Positions 1 through 7,644 of a DNA stretch of 64,000 bases are shown in pieces. Each line of letters opens with the position of its first letter. Position 1 is the first letter of the stretch. A program made the position numbers and the translations under genes. Under the pieces are notes generated by a model that made no database searches, was not told the DNA's origin, and saw nothing but the letters and a program-made list of their open reading frames with translations. The DNA comes from Maritimibacter alkaliphilus (GTDB lineage: Bacteria; Pseudomonadota; Alphaproteobacteria; Rhodobacterales; Rhodobacteraceae): positions 62,001 to 126,000 of the forward strand of contig NZ_JAHVIT010000002.1 of assembly GCF_019801605.1 (NCBI RefSeq). The letters are read 5' to 3'.

Positions 1-1
1 C

Positions 2-427
2 ATCGGCTACTTCGTCGGGCCGATCCTCGGCGCGGTGCTGCTGACCTTCATGCAGTCGATGCTGTCGGACTACACCGAGGCCTGGCTGCTCTACCTCGGC
101 GTGCTCTTCATCTCGATCGTGATGTTCGCCCCCGGCGGGCTGGCGGGCATCGTCTTCGGCGTCGCCCATACGGCCCGGAATGGTGAAACCGGCGCGGTGC
201 TGAAACGCTGGGGCGGTCAGGCGGCGGGCATCCTGCTGGCGCTCGCAGGGCTGATCGTGCTGGTCGAGGTCTCGACCCGCTGGTCGAACGGCTACGGCGA
301 GATCTTCGAACCCTTCGGCCTGCACCTCACCTTCACCAACCCGCTGACCTGGGTCCTCATCGTCGTGCCCTTCGCGGCGGGTGTGGCGATCCTGCGCCGG
401 CTGAGCCGCGAGGAGGACCCGGCATGA
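2..427 (+). CDS. livM: Branched-chain amino acid ABC transporter permease LivM, C-terminal part (partial)
   Basis: Inner-membrane permease of a Liv-type importer for branched-chain amino acids or related amides. The window opens inside the gene, so only the last 141 residues are visible, read in frame from base 2. They hold several hydrophobic segments and an APGGLAGI stretch (visible residues 43-50) typical of the LivM C-terminus. The stop overlaps the start of the next gene as ATGA, and livG and livF follow in the same way, so the three are co-transcribed. The missing permease (LivH) and the binding protein presumably lie to the left. Substrate is inferred only from the family. Confidence 0.85.
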   Translation: MGYFVGPILGAVLLTFMQSMLSDYTEAWLLYLGVLFISIVMFAPGGLAGIVFGVAHTARNGETGAVLKRWGGQAAGILLALAGLIVLVEVSTRWSNGYGEIFEPFGLHLTFTNPLTWVLIVVPFAAGVAILRRLSREEDPA

Positions 428-1182
428 CCAACGCGCTCGAGATCACCGACCTGCGCAAGAGCTTCGGCCCGGCGCAGATCATCAACGGGGTGAACCTGAC
501 GATACCGCGTGGCGAACGCCACGCGGTGATCGGACCCAACGGGGCGGGCAAGTCGACGCTCTTCAACCTCGTCTCGGGGCTCTTCGCGCCCACCTCCGGC
601 TCGGTCCGGCTTAACGGCGAGGAGATCGGCGGGATGAAACCCTTCCTGATCAACCGCCGCGGGCTGTCGCGCTCGTTCCAGGTGTCGAACATCTTTGCCA
701 AGATGACGGTGCGGGAAAACGTGCGCTGCGGCGTGCTGCATTCGCTGGGACAGGGCTACAGCTTCTGGCGCAACATCGGATCGCAGCGCGACGTGCAGGA
801 GAAGACCTCGGCCGTGCTGGAACACTGCGGGCTGATCGACAAGGCGAACACGCCTGCCGCCCTCCTGCCCTACGCCGACCAGCGGGCGCTGGAGATCGCG
901 ATCACCATCGCGGGCGGGGCCGAGGTGATCCTGCTGGACGAACCCACGGCCGGCATGAGCCATTCCGAAACCGACCGCGCCGTGGCGCTGATCGAGAAGG
1001 CGACCGAGGGCAAGACGCTGATCATCGTCGAGCATGACATGGGCGTGGTCTTCAACCTCGCCGACCGGATCTCGGTGCTGGTCTACGGCGAGATCATCGC
1101 CACCGGCACGCCCGAGCAGATCCGCAACGATCCCAAGGTGCGCGAGGCCTACCTCGGCGAGGAAGTGGAGGACGCGGCATGA
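424..1182 (+). CDS. livG: Branched-chain amino acid ABC transporter ATP-binding protein LivG
   Basis: Cytoplasmic ATPase that powers the Liv-type importer together with LivF; 252 residues, the usual LivG length. A canonical Walker A (GPNGAGKST, residues 37-45), a Walker B ending LLDEPTAG and a switch histidine in IIVEHDM are visible. The ABC signature reads LPYADQ (residues 148-153) where most LivG proteins have a form like LSYGDQ, so the key glycine is alanine. This pairs with a Walker A change in LivF (see findings). Start ATG overlaps the livM stop by four bases and the stop overlaps livF. Confidence 0.9.
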   Translation: MTNALEITDLRKSFGPAQIINGVNLTIPRGERHAVIGPNGAGKSTLFNLVSGLFAPTSGSVRLNGEEIGGMKPFLINRRGLSRSFQVSNIFAKMTVRENVRCGVLHSLGQGYSFWRNIGSQRDVQEKTSAVLEHCGLIDKANTPAALLPYADQRALEIAITIAGGAEVILLDEPTAGMSHSETDRAVALIEKATEGKTLIIVEHDMGVVFNLADRISVLVYGEIIATGTPEQIRNDPKVREAYLGEEVEDAA

Positions 1183-1904
1183 ACGCGCAAAGCCAGATGC
1201 AGGAGCCGATGCTCTCGGTCCGGGACCTGCACGCCTATTACGGCAAGTCCCATGTGCTGCGGGGCGTCACCCTGCACATCCAGCCGGGCGAGGTCATCGC
1301 CCTGCTGGGCCGCAACGGCGTGGGCCGGTCCACCACCGCCAAGGCGATCATGGGAGAGGTCGCGCCCAAGGGCGAGATCACCTTCAAGGGACAGCCGATC
1401 GCGGGGCTGGAAAGCCACCGCATCGCGCGGCTCGGCCTCGGCTACGTGCCCGAGAGCCGGGACATCTTCCCGACGATGACGGTGCGCCAGAACCTGATCC
1501 TCGGGATCAAGGACATGAAGCGGCCGGGCAAGTACTCGATCGAGCAGATGCTGGAGATGTTCCCCAACCTCGCGGCCCGTGCCGACAACCCGGCGGGGGT
1601 CCTGTCAGGCGGCGAGAAACAGATGCTGACCATGTGCCGGACCCTGATGGGCGATCCCGACCTGATCATCATCGACGAACCGACCGAGGGGCTGGCGCCC
1701 AAGATCGTGCAGCAGATCGGCGACATGATCGCCGAGATCGCCAAGACCGGTGTTGCCATCCTGCTGGTGGAACAGAAGCTCTCCATCGCGCTGAGGATCG
1801 CCAGCCGGGTCTATGTCATGGGCCACGGGGAAATCGTCTTCGAGGGTACGCCCGCGGAGTTCCGCACCCGCGACGACGTGCGCAAGGAGTGGCTGGAGGT
1901 CTGA
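1179..1904 (+). CDS. livF: Branched-chain amino acid ABC transporter ATP-binding protein LivF, Walker A variant
   Basis: Second cytoplasmic ATPase of the Liv-type importer; 241 residues, normal for LivF. The Walker A motif is GRNGVGRST (residues 44-52): the nucleotide-binding lysine is arginine (CGG, Arg50). The signature LSGGE (142-146) and Walker B IIIDEPTEG are canonical. The switch position is VEQK, with glutamine replacing histidine, which is common in LivF. The start overlaps the livG stop (ATGA). The gene ends the operon and is followed by the A+T-rich palindromes at 1921-1966. Confidence 0.9.
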   Translation: MNAQSQMQEPMLSVRDLHAYYGKSHVLRGVTLHIQPGEVIALLGRNGVGRSTTAKAIMGEVAPKGEITFKGQPIAGLESHRIARLGLGYVPESRDIFPTMTVRQNLILGIKDMKRPGKYSIEQMLEMFPNLAARADNPAGVLSGGEKQMLTMCRTLMGDPDLIIIDEPTEGLAPKIVQQIGDMIAEIAKTGVAILLVEQKLSIALRIASRVYVMGHGEIVFEGTPAEFRTRDDVRKEWLEV

Positions 1905-1920
1905 CCCCTCCGGCCCGCGA

Positions 1921-1966
1921 CCAAGAATTTTGGAAAATTCTTGGGAAAATTCTTCGAAGAATTTTC
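1921..1966. repeat. A+T-rich palindrome array (GAATTTTC family), copy 1
   Basis: Two adjacent palindromes lie between the convergent livF and oxidoreductase stops. At 1921-1944 the arm CCAAGAATTTT is followed by GG and then its exact reverse complement. At 1945-1966 GAAAATTCTTC is followed directly by its reverse complement, a perfect 22-base palindrome. The same arms recur at 46573-46618 and 54237-54282. The A+T richness contrasts with the surrounding DNA. The convergent position fits a bidirectional terminator, but other copies do not sit at gene ends. Confidence 0.85.
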
Positions 1967-2045
1967 TGTGCCCGGCCGATGGCCCGCCCCTCCCGGGGCG
2001 GGTCGCTCCGTTTCAGGCCCATTTGAGACCCGTGTCAGCCCAAGG

Positions 2046-3380
2046 TCAGCCCCGTGTCAGGGTCGCCCAGCTGTAGTCCGCGAGCAGCGCCAGACGGCGC
2101 AACCGGCCCGGCGGCATCCGGCGCGGCGTATCGCCAAAGAAGGCCGGCAGCGGCAGATCGGTCTCTCCCGCCCGCGCCAGATCGGCCACCGCCGCCCCGC
2201 AGAGCGAGCCCATGGCCACCCCGTTGCCGTGGTAGCCGAAGGCCGCATAGGCGTTGCGCGCCCCGGGGATCGCCCCGCAGAAGGGCATCAGCGAGCCGGT
2301 GATGCAGACCATTCCGGACCAGTAATACGGCGTCTCGACCCCGCGCCAGTCCGGGAACAGCCGGTCGAAATCGGCCCGCACCTTGCGCTGAAGGCTCTTC
2401 TCGATCAGCGGATGGGACCGGATGCCGCCCCGCTGGCCAAAGACCATCCGCCCCTCGGGGGTCAGGTGGAAATAATGCAGTAGCCGGCGGTCCTCGTAGC
2501 ACATCTGCCGCGTGGTCCAGCCCTGCCGCTCCAGCTCCTCCTCGGTCATGACCCGCGTGGCGATGACCGAGCTCTGCGCGGGCAAATAGCGGCCCCGCAT
2601 CCAGCGCGGCAAGTCCTCGCTGGAATAGCCATTGGTGGCGACGATCAGGCAATCCGCCGTCACCTCGGCCTGCGGCGTCTTCAGCACCCAGCCATCGGCC
2701 ACCTGCCGGGTCTCAAGCACCGGCGAGGCGCCATGCACCACGGCGCCCGCCGCCTCGGCCGCCCCCAGCAGCCCGGCGAGGTACTTCCGCGGATGCAGGG
2801 CAAAGCCCATGGGATGCGAGACGGCGCCCTGGAAGGTGCCGTTCATGCCGTGGGCGCGCAGGGCGTCCTTCTCGATCACCTGCGCGGGCGCGCCGTATTC
2901 GGCCTCGCACTCCGCCGCCCAGGATCGCAGGCTGTCCATCTTGGCCGCCGTATGGGCCATGATCGTCTCGCCCTGCGAATGACGGTCCACGTCCCAGCCG
3001 TGACGCGTCAGCAGGTCCTCCACATGGGCGATGGCCCCGACCTCGGCCCGGCGCACCGCCTGCGGCCCTGTCTGCCCGTAGAGTGACAGCAGCCCCGCGT
3101 CGGAGATCCGCGCGCCCCCGAGGCAACAGAATCCGCCATTGCGGCCCGAGGCGCCGAAGCCCGGGAACTCCGCCTCCAGCACCACGACGTCCTCACCCGC
3201 CTCCGCCAGCCGCAGTGCGGCGTTGAGGCCGGTAAAGCCCGCGCCGATGATCACGGTGCGGGTGCGGAGCGAGCCCTGTGTAGGCGGCCGGGCAAGGCTC
3301 TCGGAGGGCACGTCCTCGGCCCAGTAACACTCGCGGATCGGGCCCATGGAATAGGCATGGGCGGGGTAGATGTGCTTCAT
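2046..3380 (-). CDS. FAD-dependent oxidoreductase, PuuB-like (gamma-glutamylputrescine oxidase family)
   Basis: Flavin amine oxidase of the DadA/PuuB family, 444 residues. The FAD-binding beta-alpha-beta motif (VIIGAGFTGLNAALRLAEAG) starts near residue 44, after an N-terminal extension typical of PuuB-type enzymes; GASGRNGG follows at the flavin edge. Family members oxidise gamma-glutamylputrescine or D-amino acids and pass electrons to oxygen or quinones. The gene starts eight bases after the potI stop and is the last gene of the putrescine importer operon, so a role in polyamine breakdown is likely. No glutamylputrescine synthetase is visible in the window, so the exact substrate is unknown. 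Confidence 0.8.
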   Translation of the reverse strand: MKHIYPAHAYSMGPIRECYWAEDVPSESLARPPTQGSLRTRTVIIGAGFTGLNAALRLAEAGEDVVVLEAEFPGFGASGRNGGFCCLGGARISDAGLLSLYGQTGPQAVRRAEVGAIAHVEDLLTRHGWDVDRHSQGETIMAHTAAKMDSLRSWAAECEAEYGAPAQVIEKDALRAHGMNGTFQGAVSHPMGFALHPRKYLAGLLGAAEAAGAVVHGASPVLETRQVADGWVLKTPQAEVTADCLIVATNGYSSEDLPRWMRGRYLPAQSSVIATRVMTEEELERQGWTTRQMCYEDRRLLHYFHLTPEGRMVFGQRGGIRSHPLIEKSLQRKVRADFDRLFPDWRGVETPYYWSGMVCITGSLMPFCGAIPGARNAYAAFGYHGNGVAMGSLCGAAVADLARAGETDLPLPAFFGDTPRRMPPGRLRRLALLADYSWATLTRG

Positions 3381-3388
3381 GGGGTCTT

Positions 3389-4204
3389 TCAGGTGCGGAC
3401 GGCGGCCCGCTCCTCTTCCTGCCGCTTCACCGCGGCGCGTTTCGAGACGAGCGAGGCGCTTATCACGCCCACGGTCACGATGGAAATCATGATGGTCGAG
3501 AGCGCGTTGATCTCAGGGCTGACCCCAAGCCGCACCGCCGAGAAGATCTTGATCGGCAGCGTGGTGGAGGACGGCCCCGCGGTGAAGGAGGCGATTACGA
3601 GATCGTCGAGCGACAGCGTGAAGGCCAGCAGCCAGCCCGAGATCACCGCAGGCGCGATGATCGGCAGGGTGACCAGCCGGAAGGCCTCGAAGGGCGAAGC
3701 CCCGAGGTCGAGCGCGGCCTCTTCCAGCGAGCGGTCGAAGGAGACCAGCCGCGAGGAGACCACCACCGAGACGTAGCACATGGAGAAGGTCGTATGGGCG
3801 AGGATGATCGTCACGATCCCCCGGTCGAGCCCGATGCCGATGAAGAGCAGCAGCAGCGACAGGCCGGTGATCACCTCGGGCATCACCAGCGGCGCATAGA
3901 TCATCCCCGAGAAGAGCGTGCGCCCGGTGAAGCGGCCCGCGCGGATCATCACATAGGCGCCCATGGTCCCCAGCACCGTCGCCAGCGTCGAGGAAACGAT
4001 GCCCACCTTCAGCGTGACGAGCGCGGCGTCGAGGAAGGCCTCGTTGCGCATCAGCTCGCCGTACCAGCGGGTCGAGAAGCCCGCCCAGACCGTCACCAGC
4101 TTGGAGGCGTTGAAGGAATAGATGACCAGGATCACCATCGGCAGGTAGAGGAAGACGAAGCCCAGCGTCAGCGCCGTCGCATTGAACCAGCTGAAACGTC
4201 TCAT
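3389..4204 (-). CDS. potI: Putrescine/polyamine ABC transporter permease PotI
   Basis: Inner-membrane permease, 271 residues, with six predicted membrane segments. The permease signature region EEAALDLGASPFEAFRLVTLP near residue 175 contacts the ATPase. It pairs with PotH to form the channel. The order potF-potG-potH-potI matches the enterobacterial putrescine operon. It is separated from potH by 103 bases that hold two perfect palindromes (4236-4282), unusual inside an operon. The PuuB-like gene follows after eight bases. Confidence 0.85.
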   Translation of the reverse strand: MRRFSWFNATALTLGFVFLYLPMVILVIYSFNASKLVTVWAGFSTRWYGELMRNEAFLDAALVTLKVGIVSSTLATVLGTMGAYVMIRAGRFTGRTLFSGMIYAPLVMPEVITGLSLLLLFIGIGLDRGIVTIILAHTTFSMCYVSVVVSSRLVSFDRSLEEAALDLGASPFEAFRLVTLPIIAPAVISGWLLAFTLSLDDLVIASFTAGPSSTTLPIKIFSAVRLGVSPEINALSTIMISIVTVGVISASLVSKRAAVKRQEEERAAVRT

Positions 4205-4235
4205 GCCGCGGCCTCCGCCTTGCCCGTCGTGCTGC

Positions 4236-4282
4236 CCGTTTTCCGCGCGGAAAACGGTCCGGAAAATTCGAATTTTCCGGAC
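4236..4282. repeat. Tandem perfect palindromes between potH and potI (GAATTTTC family)
   Basis: Two perfect palindromes share one base. At 4236-4257 CCGTTTTCCGC is followed by its reverse complement. At 4257-4282 GTCCGGAAAATTC is followed by its reverse complement, 26 bases in all. The second core is repeated at 46506-46527. Placed in the potH-potI gap, the transcript could form a strong hairpin and alter the relative amounts of the two permeases, or block decay. That effect is inferred. Confidence 0.85.
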
Positions 4283-4307
4283 AGCGCCGGAAGGGTCCGG
4301 GAGAGGA

Positions 4308-5198
4308 TCATCGGTCTGCCTCCTGCTGGCGCTGCTGGTTGCGCTGGAACAGCACGATCGGGATCACGAGGATCAGCAGCAGCACCACCGCCACCGCCGA
4401 GGCCACGGGCCAGTCGCGGTTGGAGAAGAACTCCTCCCACAGCACCTTTCCGATCATCAGCGTCGAGGAGCCGCCGAGCAGCGAGGGGATCACGAATTCG
4501 CCGAGCGCCGGGATGAAGACGAGGAAACAGCCCGCCACCATGCCGCTGCGCGACAGCGGGAAGGTCACCAGCCAGAAGGCCGAGAGCCGCGAGCAGCCCA
4601 GGTCCTCCGCCGCTTCCAGCAGCGAGCCGTCCAGCTTCTCCAGCGCGGCATAGATCGGCAGGATCATGAACGGCAGGTAGGTGTAGACGATGCCGATGTA
4701 GACCGCCGTGTTGGTCGACAGGATGATCAGCGGCTGGTCGATGATGCCCAGCGACAGCAGCAGCTTGTTCAGCAACCCCTCGTTCGAGAGGATCCCCATC
4801 CACGAGTAGACCCGGATCAGGAACGAGGTCCAGAACGGCAGGATCACCAGCATCATCAGCGTGGGCCGCCATTCGTCGGGCGCCTGCGCCATGCCGTAGG
4901 CGATCGGATAGCCCACCAGCAGCGTGATGAAGGTCGAGATCAGCGCGATCTTGAGCGAGGAGAGATAGGCCTTCCAGTAGAGGTCATCGGTGGTCAGGAA
5001 GGTGAAATTCTCGAAATCCAGATCGCCGAAGAAGTCCTTGATCCCCTGCCAGCCCTGCGACAGGTCGAGTTGCGGCGCGTAGGGCGGGATCGAGAGGTTG
5101 TAGTCGCTGAGCGCGATCTTCAGCACGATCAGGAAAGGCACGAGGAAGAAGGCCAGCAGCCACAGGTAGGGCACGGCGATCAGGATCAGGCGGCGCAT
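4308..5198 (-). CDS. potH: Putrescine/polyamine ABC transporter permease PotH
   Basis: Inner-membrane permease, 296 residues. It has an N-terminal membrane segment (residues 4-27), a short periplasmic stretch and then the conserved five-helix permease core. The ATPase-contact loop reads LEAAEDLGCSRLSAFWLVTFP. The start is supported by a strong GGAGGAG upstream. It lies 30 bases after potG in the potF-G-H-I operon and forms the translocation channel with PotI. Confidence 0.85.
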   Translation of the reverse strand: MRRLILIAVPYLWLLAFFLVPFLIVLKIALSDYNLSIPPYAPQLDLSQGWQGIKDFFGDLDFENFTFLTTDDLYWKAYLSSLKIALISTFITLLVGYPIAYGMAQAPDEWRPTLMMLVILPFWTSFLIRVYSWMGILSNEGLLNKLLLSLGIIDQPLIILSTNTAVYIGIVYTYLPFMILPIYAALEKLDGSLLEAAEDLGCSRLSAFWLVTFPLSRSGMVAGCFLVFIPALGEFVIPSLLGGSSTLMIGKVLWEEFFSNRDWPVASAVAVVLLLILVIPIVLFQRNQQRQQEADR

Positions 5199-5228
5199 GT
5201 CAGCTCTCCTCCGTTCCGGGCGTCATCC

Positions 5229-6350
5229 TTACTGCTCCAGCAGCACGGCGGCGGTGTCGGTCCAGCTGATCCAGACCTCGTCTTCCCAGGTGAAATGCCG
5301 CCGGGCGATGCGCCGGGTGTTGGCTTCCTGCGCCTTGATCACGTGGCCGGTGGGCAGTTCCACATGATAGGTCGAGATATTGCCCAGGTAGGCAATGTCG
5401 AGGATCTTGCCCTTGAGCGCGTTGGACGCCGTGGGCCGGTCCGCGGAAATCGCCACCTTCTCGGGGCGGATTGCCATGTAGCACTTCTGGTCGAGCGAGA
5501 AGTTCTTCTGGGTCGTCGCCATCAGGGGCGGCTCGCTTTCGGTCCAGATCACCTGCACCTTGTCGCCGGTCTGGTGGGCGCGGCCCTCGATGATGTTCAC
5601 GTCCCCGATGAAATCGGCCACGTAGACCGAGTTCGGGCCTTCGTAGATCCGGTCGGGCGTGGCGACCTGCACCAGCTTGCCCTCGTCCATCACCGCCACG
5701 CGGGAGGCGACGGTCATCGCCTCTTCCTGATCGTGGGTCACGATGACGAAGGTGGTGCCGGTCTTCTCCTGGATGTCCATCAGCTCGAACTGGGTCTCCT
5801 CGCGCAGCTTGCGGTCAAGCGCGCCGAGCGGTTCATCCAGCAGCAGCAGCTTGGGCGCCTTGGCGAGGCTCCGGGCCAGTGCAACCCGCTGCCGCTGCCC
5901 GCCGGAAAGCTGGTGCGGCTTGCGGTTGCGGAATTTCTCGAGCCGGGTGAGGCGCATCATCTCGCTGACACGGGTCTCGATCGCGCCCTTGTCCTTGCCC
6001 TCGCGCTTGAGGCCGAAGGCGATGTTGTCCCAGACCGACAGGTGCGGGAACAGTGCGTAGCTCTGGAACATCATGTTCACGGCGCGCTGGTTCGGGGGCA
6101 CGCCGCCGATATCCTTGCCAGACAGCTCGATGGTGCCTTCGGTGGGCGTCTCGAAGCCCGCCAGCATCCGCATCAGCGTGGTCTTGCCACACCCGGAAGG
6201 ACCGAGAAGGGCAAAGAACTCGCGTTCGAAGATATCGAGGTTCAGATTGTCGATGGCAGTGAAGCTGCCGAACCGCTTGGTCACGTTCTTGAACTGAATC
6301 AGCGGTTTTTCCTGCGGGTCATCCCACGGGGCGAAGACTTTCTGGGGCAT
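5229..6350 (-). CDS. potG: Putrescine/polyamine ABC transporter ATP-binding protein PotG
   Basis: Cytoplasmic ATPase, 373 residues, the usual length for PotG/PotA. It shows Walker A GPSGCGKTT, signature LSGGQRQR, Walker B LLLLDEPLGALD and switch histidine in VTHDQEEA, all canonical, followed by a C-terminal TOBE-type regulatory domain. The start has a GAGGA upstream. A hairpin lies between it and potF (6370-6395), which may make the binding-protein message more abundant than the rest. Confidence 0.88.
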   Translation of the reverse strand: MPQKVFAPWDDPQEKPLIQFKNVTKRFGSFTAIDNLNLDIFEREFFALLGPSGCGKTTLMRMLAGFETPTEGTIELSGKDIGGVPPNQRAVNMMFQSYALFPHLSVWDNIAFGLKREGKDKGAIETRVSEMMRLTRLEKFRNRKPHQLSGGQRQRVALARSLAKAPKLLLLDEPLGALDRKLREETQFELMDIQEKTGTTFVIVTHDQEEAMTVASRVAVMDEGKLVQVATPDRIYEGPNSVYVADFIGDVNIIEGRAHQTGDKVQVIWTESEPPLMATTQKNFSLDQKCYMAIRPEKVAISADRPTASNALKGKILDIAYLGNISTYHVELPTGHVIKAQEANTRRIARRHFTWEDEVWISWTDTAAVLLEQ

Positions 6351-6369
6351 GATGTCCTCTGGTGCAGTT

Positions 6370-6395
6370 GGCCCGCGCGGGGATACGCGCAGGCC
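6370..6395 (-). other. Intercistronic hairpin between potF and potG
   Basis: On the minus strand GGCCTGCGCG pairs with CGCGCGGGCC (one G-T pair) around a six-base loop, 18 bases after the potF stop. There is no T-run, so it is more likely a stability or processing hairpin than a full terminator. Similar hairpins follow the binding-protein genes at 16687 and 36167. Confidence 0.6.
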
Positions 6396-6413
6396 TGTCT
6401 TTCAGGGGAGGGC

Positions 6414-7499
6414 TCAGGTCCCGGACTTGATCTTGGTCCAGAGCCGCGTCACCACCCGCTGCACCTTGGGATCGTAGGGCGAAACGGTGTAGAGGTTCTC
6501 CAGCGTCGCCTCGTCGGGATAGATCGCCGTGTCGCCGATCACGTCCTCGACAAGGAACTCCTGCGAGGCCTTGTTGCCGTTGGCGTAGTAGACGTAGTTC
6601 GACGCCGCGGCCATGTTCTCGGCATCCATGATGAAGTTCAGGAACTTGTGGGCCGCGTCGGGGTTCGGCGCATCGGTCGGGATCGCCATCTGGTCGAACC
6701 ACATCAGCGCGCCTTCGGTCGGGGCGTTGTAGGCCACCTCGACACCGTTGTCGGCCTCGGCGGCACGGTCACGGGCCTGCAGGATGTCCCCGGACCAGCC
6801 GAAGGCCACGCAGATGTCGCCGTTGGCAAGCGCGTTGATGTATTCCGAGCTGTGGAACTTCGCCACGTAGGGGCGCACGGCCATCAGCACTTCGCCCGCC
6901 TTCTCGATCTCGTCGGGGTCCTTGCTGTCGGGGTTCAGGCCCAGGTACTTCAGCGCGGCCGGGATCATCTCGGTCGGCGCATCGAGGAAGTAAACGCCGC
7001 AGGCGGACAGCTTTTCCATGTTCGCCGGGTCGAAGACCAGGTCGAGGCTGTTGATCGGCGCGTCATCGCCCAGAACCTCGGCCACCTTGCCGGTGTTCAC
7101 GCCGATGCCGGTGGTGCCCCACATGTAGTTGATCGCGTATTCGTTGCCGGGATCGTACTGCGCGGTACGCTCCTCGATCACGTCCCACATGTTCTCGAGG
7201 TTCGGCAGCTTGGACTTGTCCAGTTTCTGGAACGCGCCTGCCGCGATCTGGCGCTGCAGGAACGAGCCGGTCGGCACGACGACGTCATAGCCGGACCCGC
7301 CCGCCAGCATCTTCGTCTCGAGCAGTTCGTTGGAGTCGAAGACGTCGTAGATCAGCTCGATCCCGGTCTCTTCCTCGAACTTCGTCAGCAGCTCTTCGTC
7401 GATGTAGTCGGACCAGTTGTAGACGTGGACCTCCTCGGCCATGGCGGCGGTCGCACCGAGGGCCATGACTGCGGTGAAGGTCAGCAGTTTATTGGTCAT
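6414..7499 (-). CDS. potF: Polyamine (putrescine) ABC transporter periplasmic binding protein PotF
   Basis: Periplasmic substrate-binding protein, 361 residues, with an N-terminal signal peptide ending AMA-EE. The mature part opens with EEVHVYNWSDYIDEELL, a hallmark of the PotD/PotF family, and keeps tryptophan and acidic residues that bind amines. The ATG at 7499 is chosen because GGGAGA lies just upstream and the signal peptide begins there; an in-frame ATG at 7577 would add 26 non-signal residues. It is first in the potFGHI operon and divergent from the aminotransferase gene. Confidence 0.88.
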   Translation of the reverse strand: MTNKLLTFTAVMALGATAAMAEEVHVYNWSDYIDEELLTKFEEETGIELIYDVFDSNELLETKMLAGGSGYDVVVPTGSFLQRQIAAGAFQKLDKSKLPNLENMWDVIEERTAQYDPGNEYAINYMWGTTGIGVNTGKVAEVLGDDAPINSLDLVFDPANMEKLSACGVYFLDAPTEMIPAALKYLGLNPDSKDPDEIEKAGEVLMAVRPYVAKFHSSEYINALANGDICVAFGWSGDILQARDRAAEADNGVEVAYNAPTEGALMWFDQMAIPTDAPNPDAAHKFLNFIMDAENMAAASNYVYYANGNKASQEFLVEDVIGDTAIYPDEATLENLYTVSPYDPKVQRVVTRLWTKIKSGT

Positions 7500-7549
7500 T
7501 TGGTTTATCTCCCTTGGACTTAGTCTTAAGCGCTCGTCCATGAGCGGGA

Positions 7550-7634
7550 GTTGATCAACAAAATCACGGATAGGCAATATGGCGTTTCCCGTGAGGGCAG
7601 GCTAGCGTCGCGACAATTCCGTGAAATGATCAAC
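7550..7634. promoter_or_regulatory. Divergent potF/aminotransferase control region with paired TGATCAAC sites
   Basis: The 145-base gap between divergent potF and the aminotransferase holds GTTGATCAAC, a perfect palindrome at 7550-7559, and a second TGATCAAC at 7627-7634 just before the aminotransferase ribosome site. Two copies flanking a divergent promoter fit a shared regulator. No regulator gene is adjacent, so the protein is unknown. Confidence 0.35.
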
Positions 7635-7644
7635 GAGGTGTCAC

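Noticed and set aside
4182-7523. A 1,113-codon open frame on the plus strand
   Set aside because: It is antisense to potFGHI, which have full family motifs. The translation has no recognisable domain.
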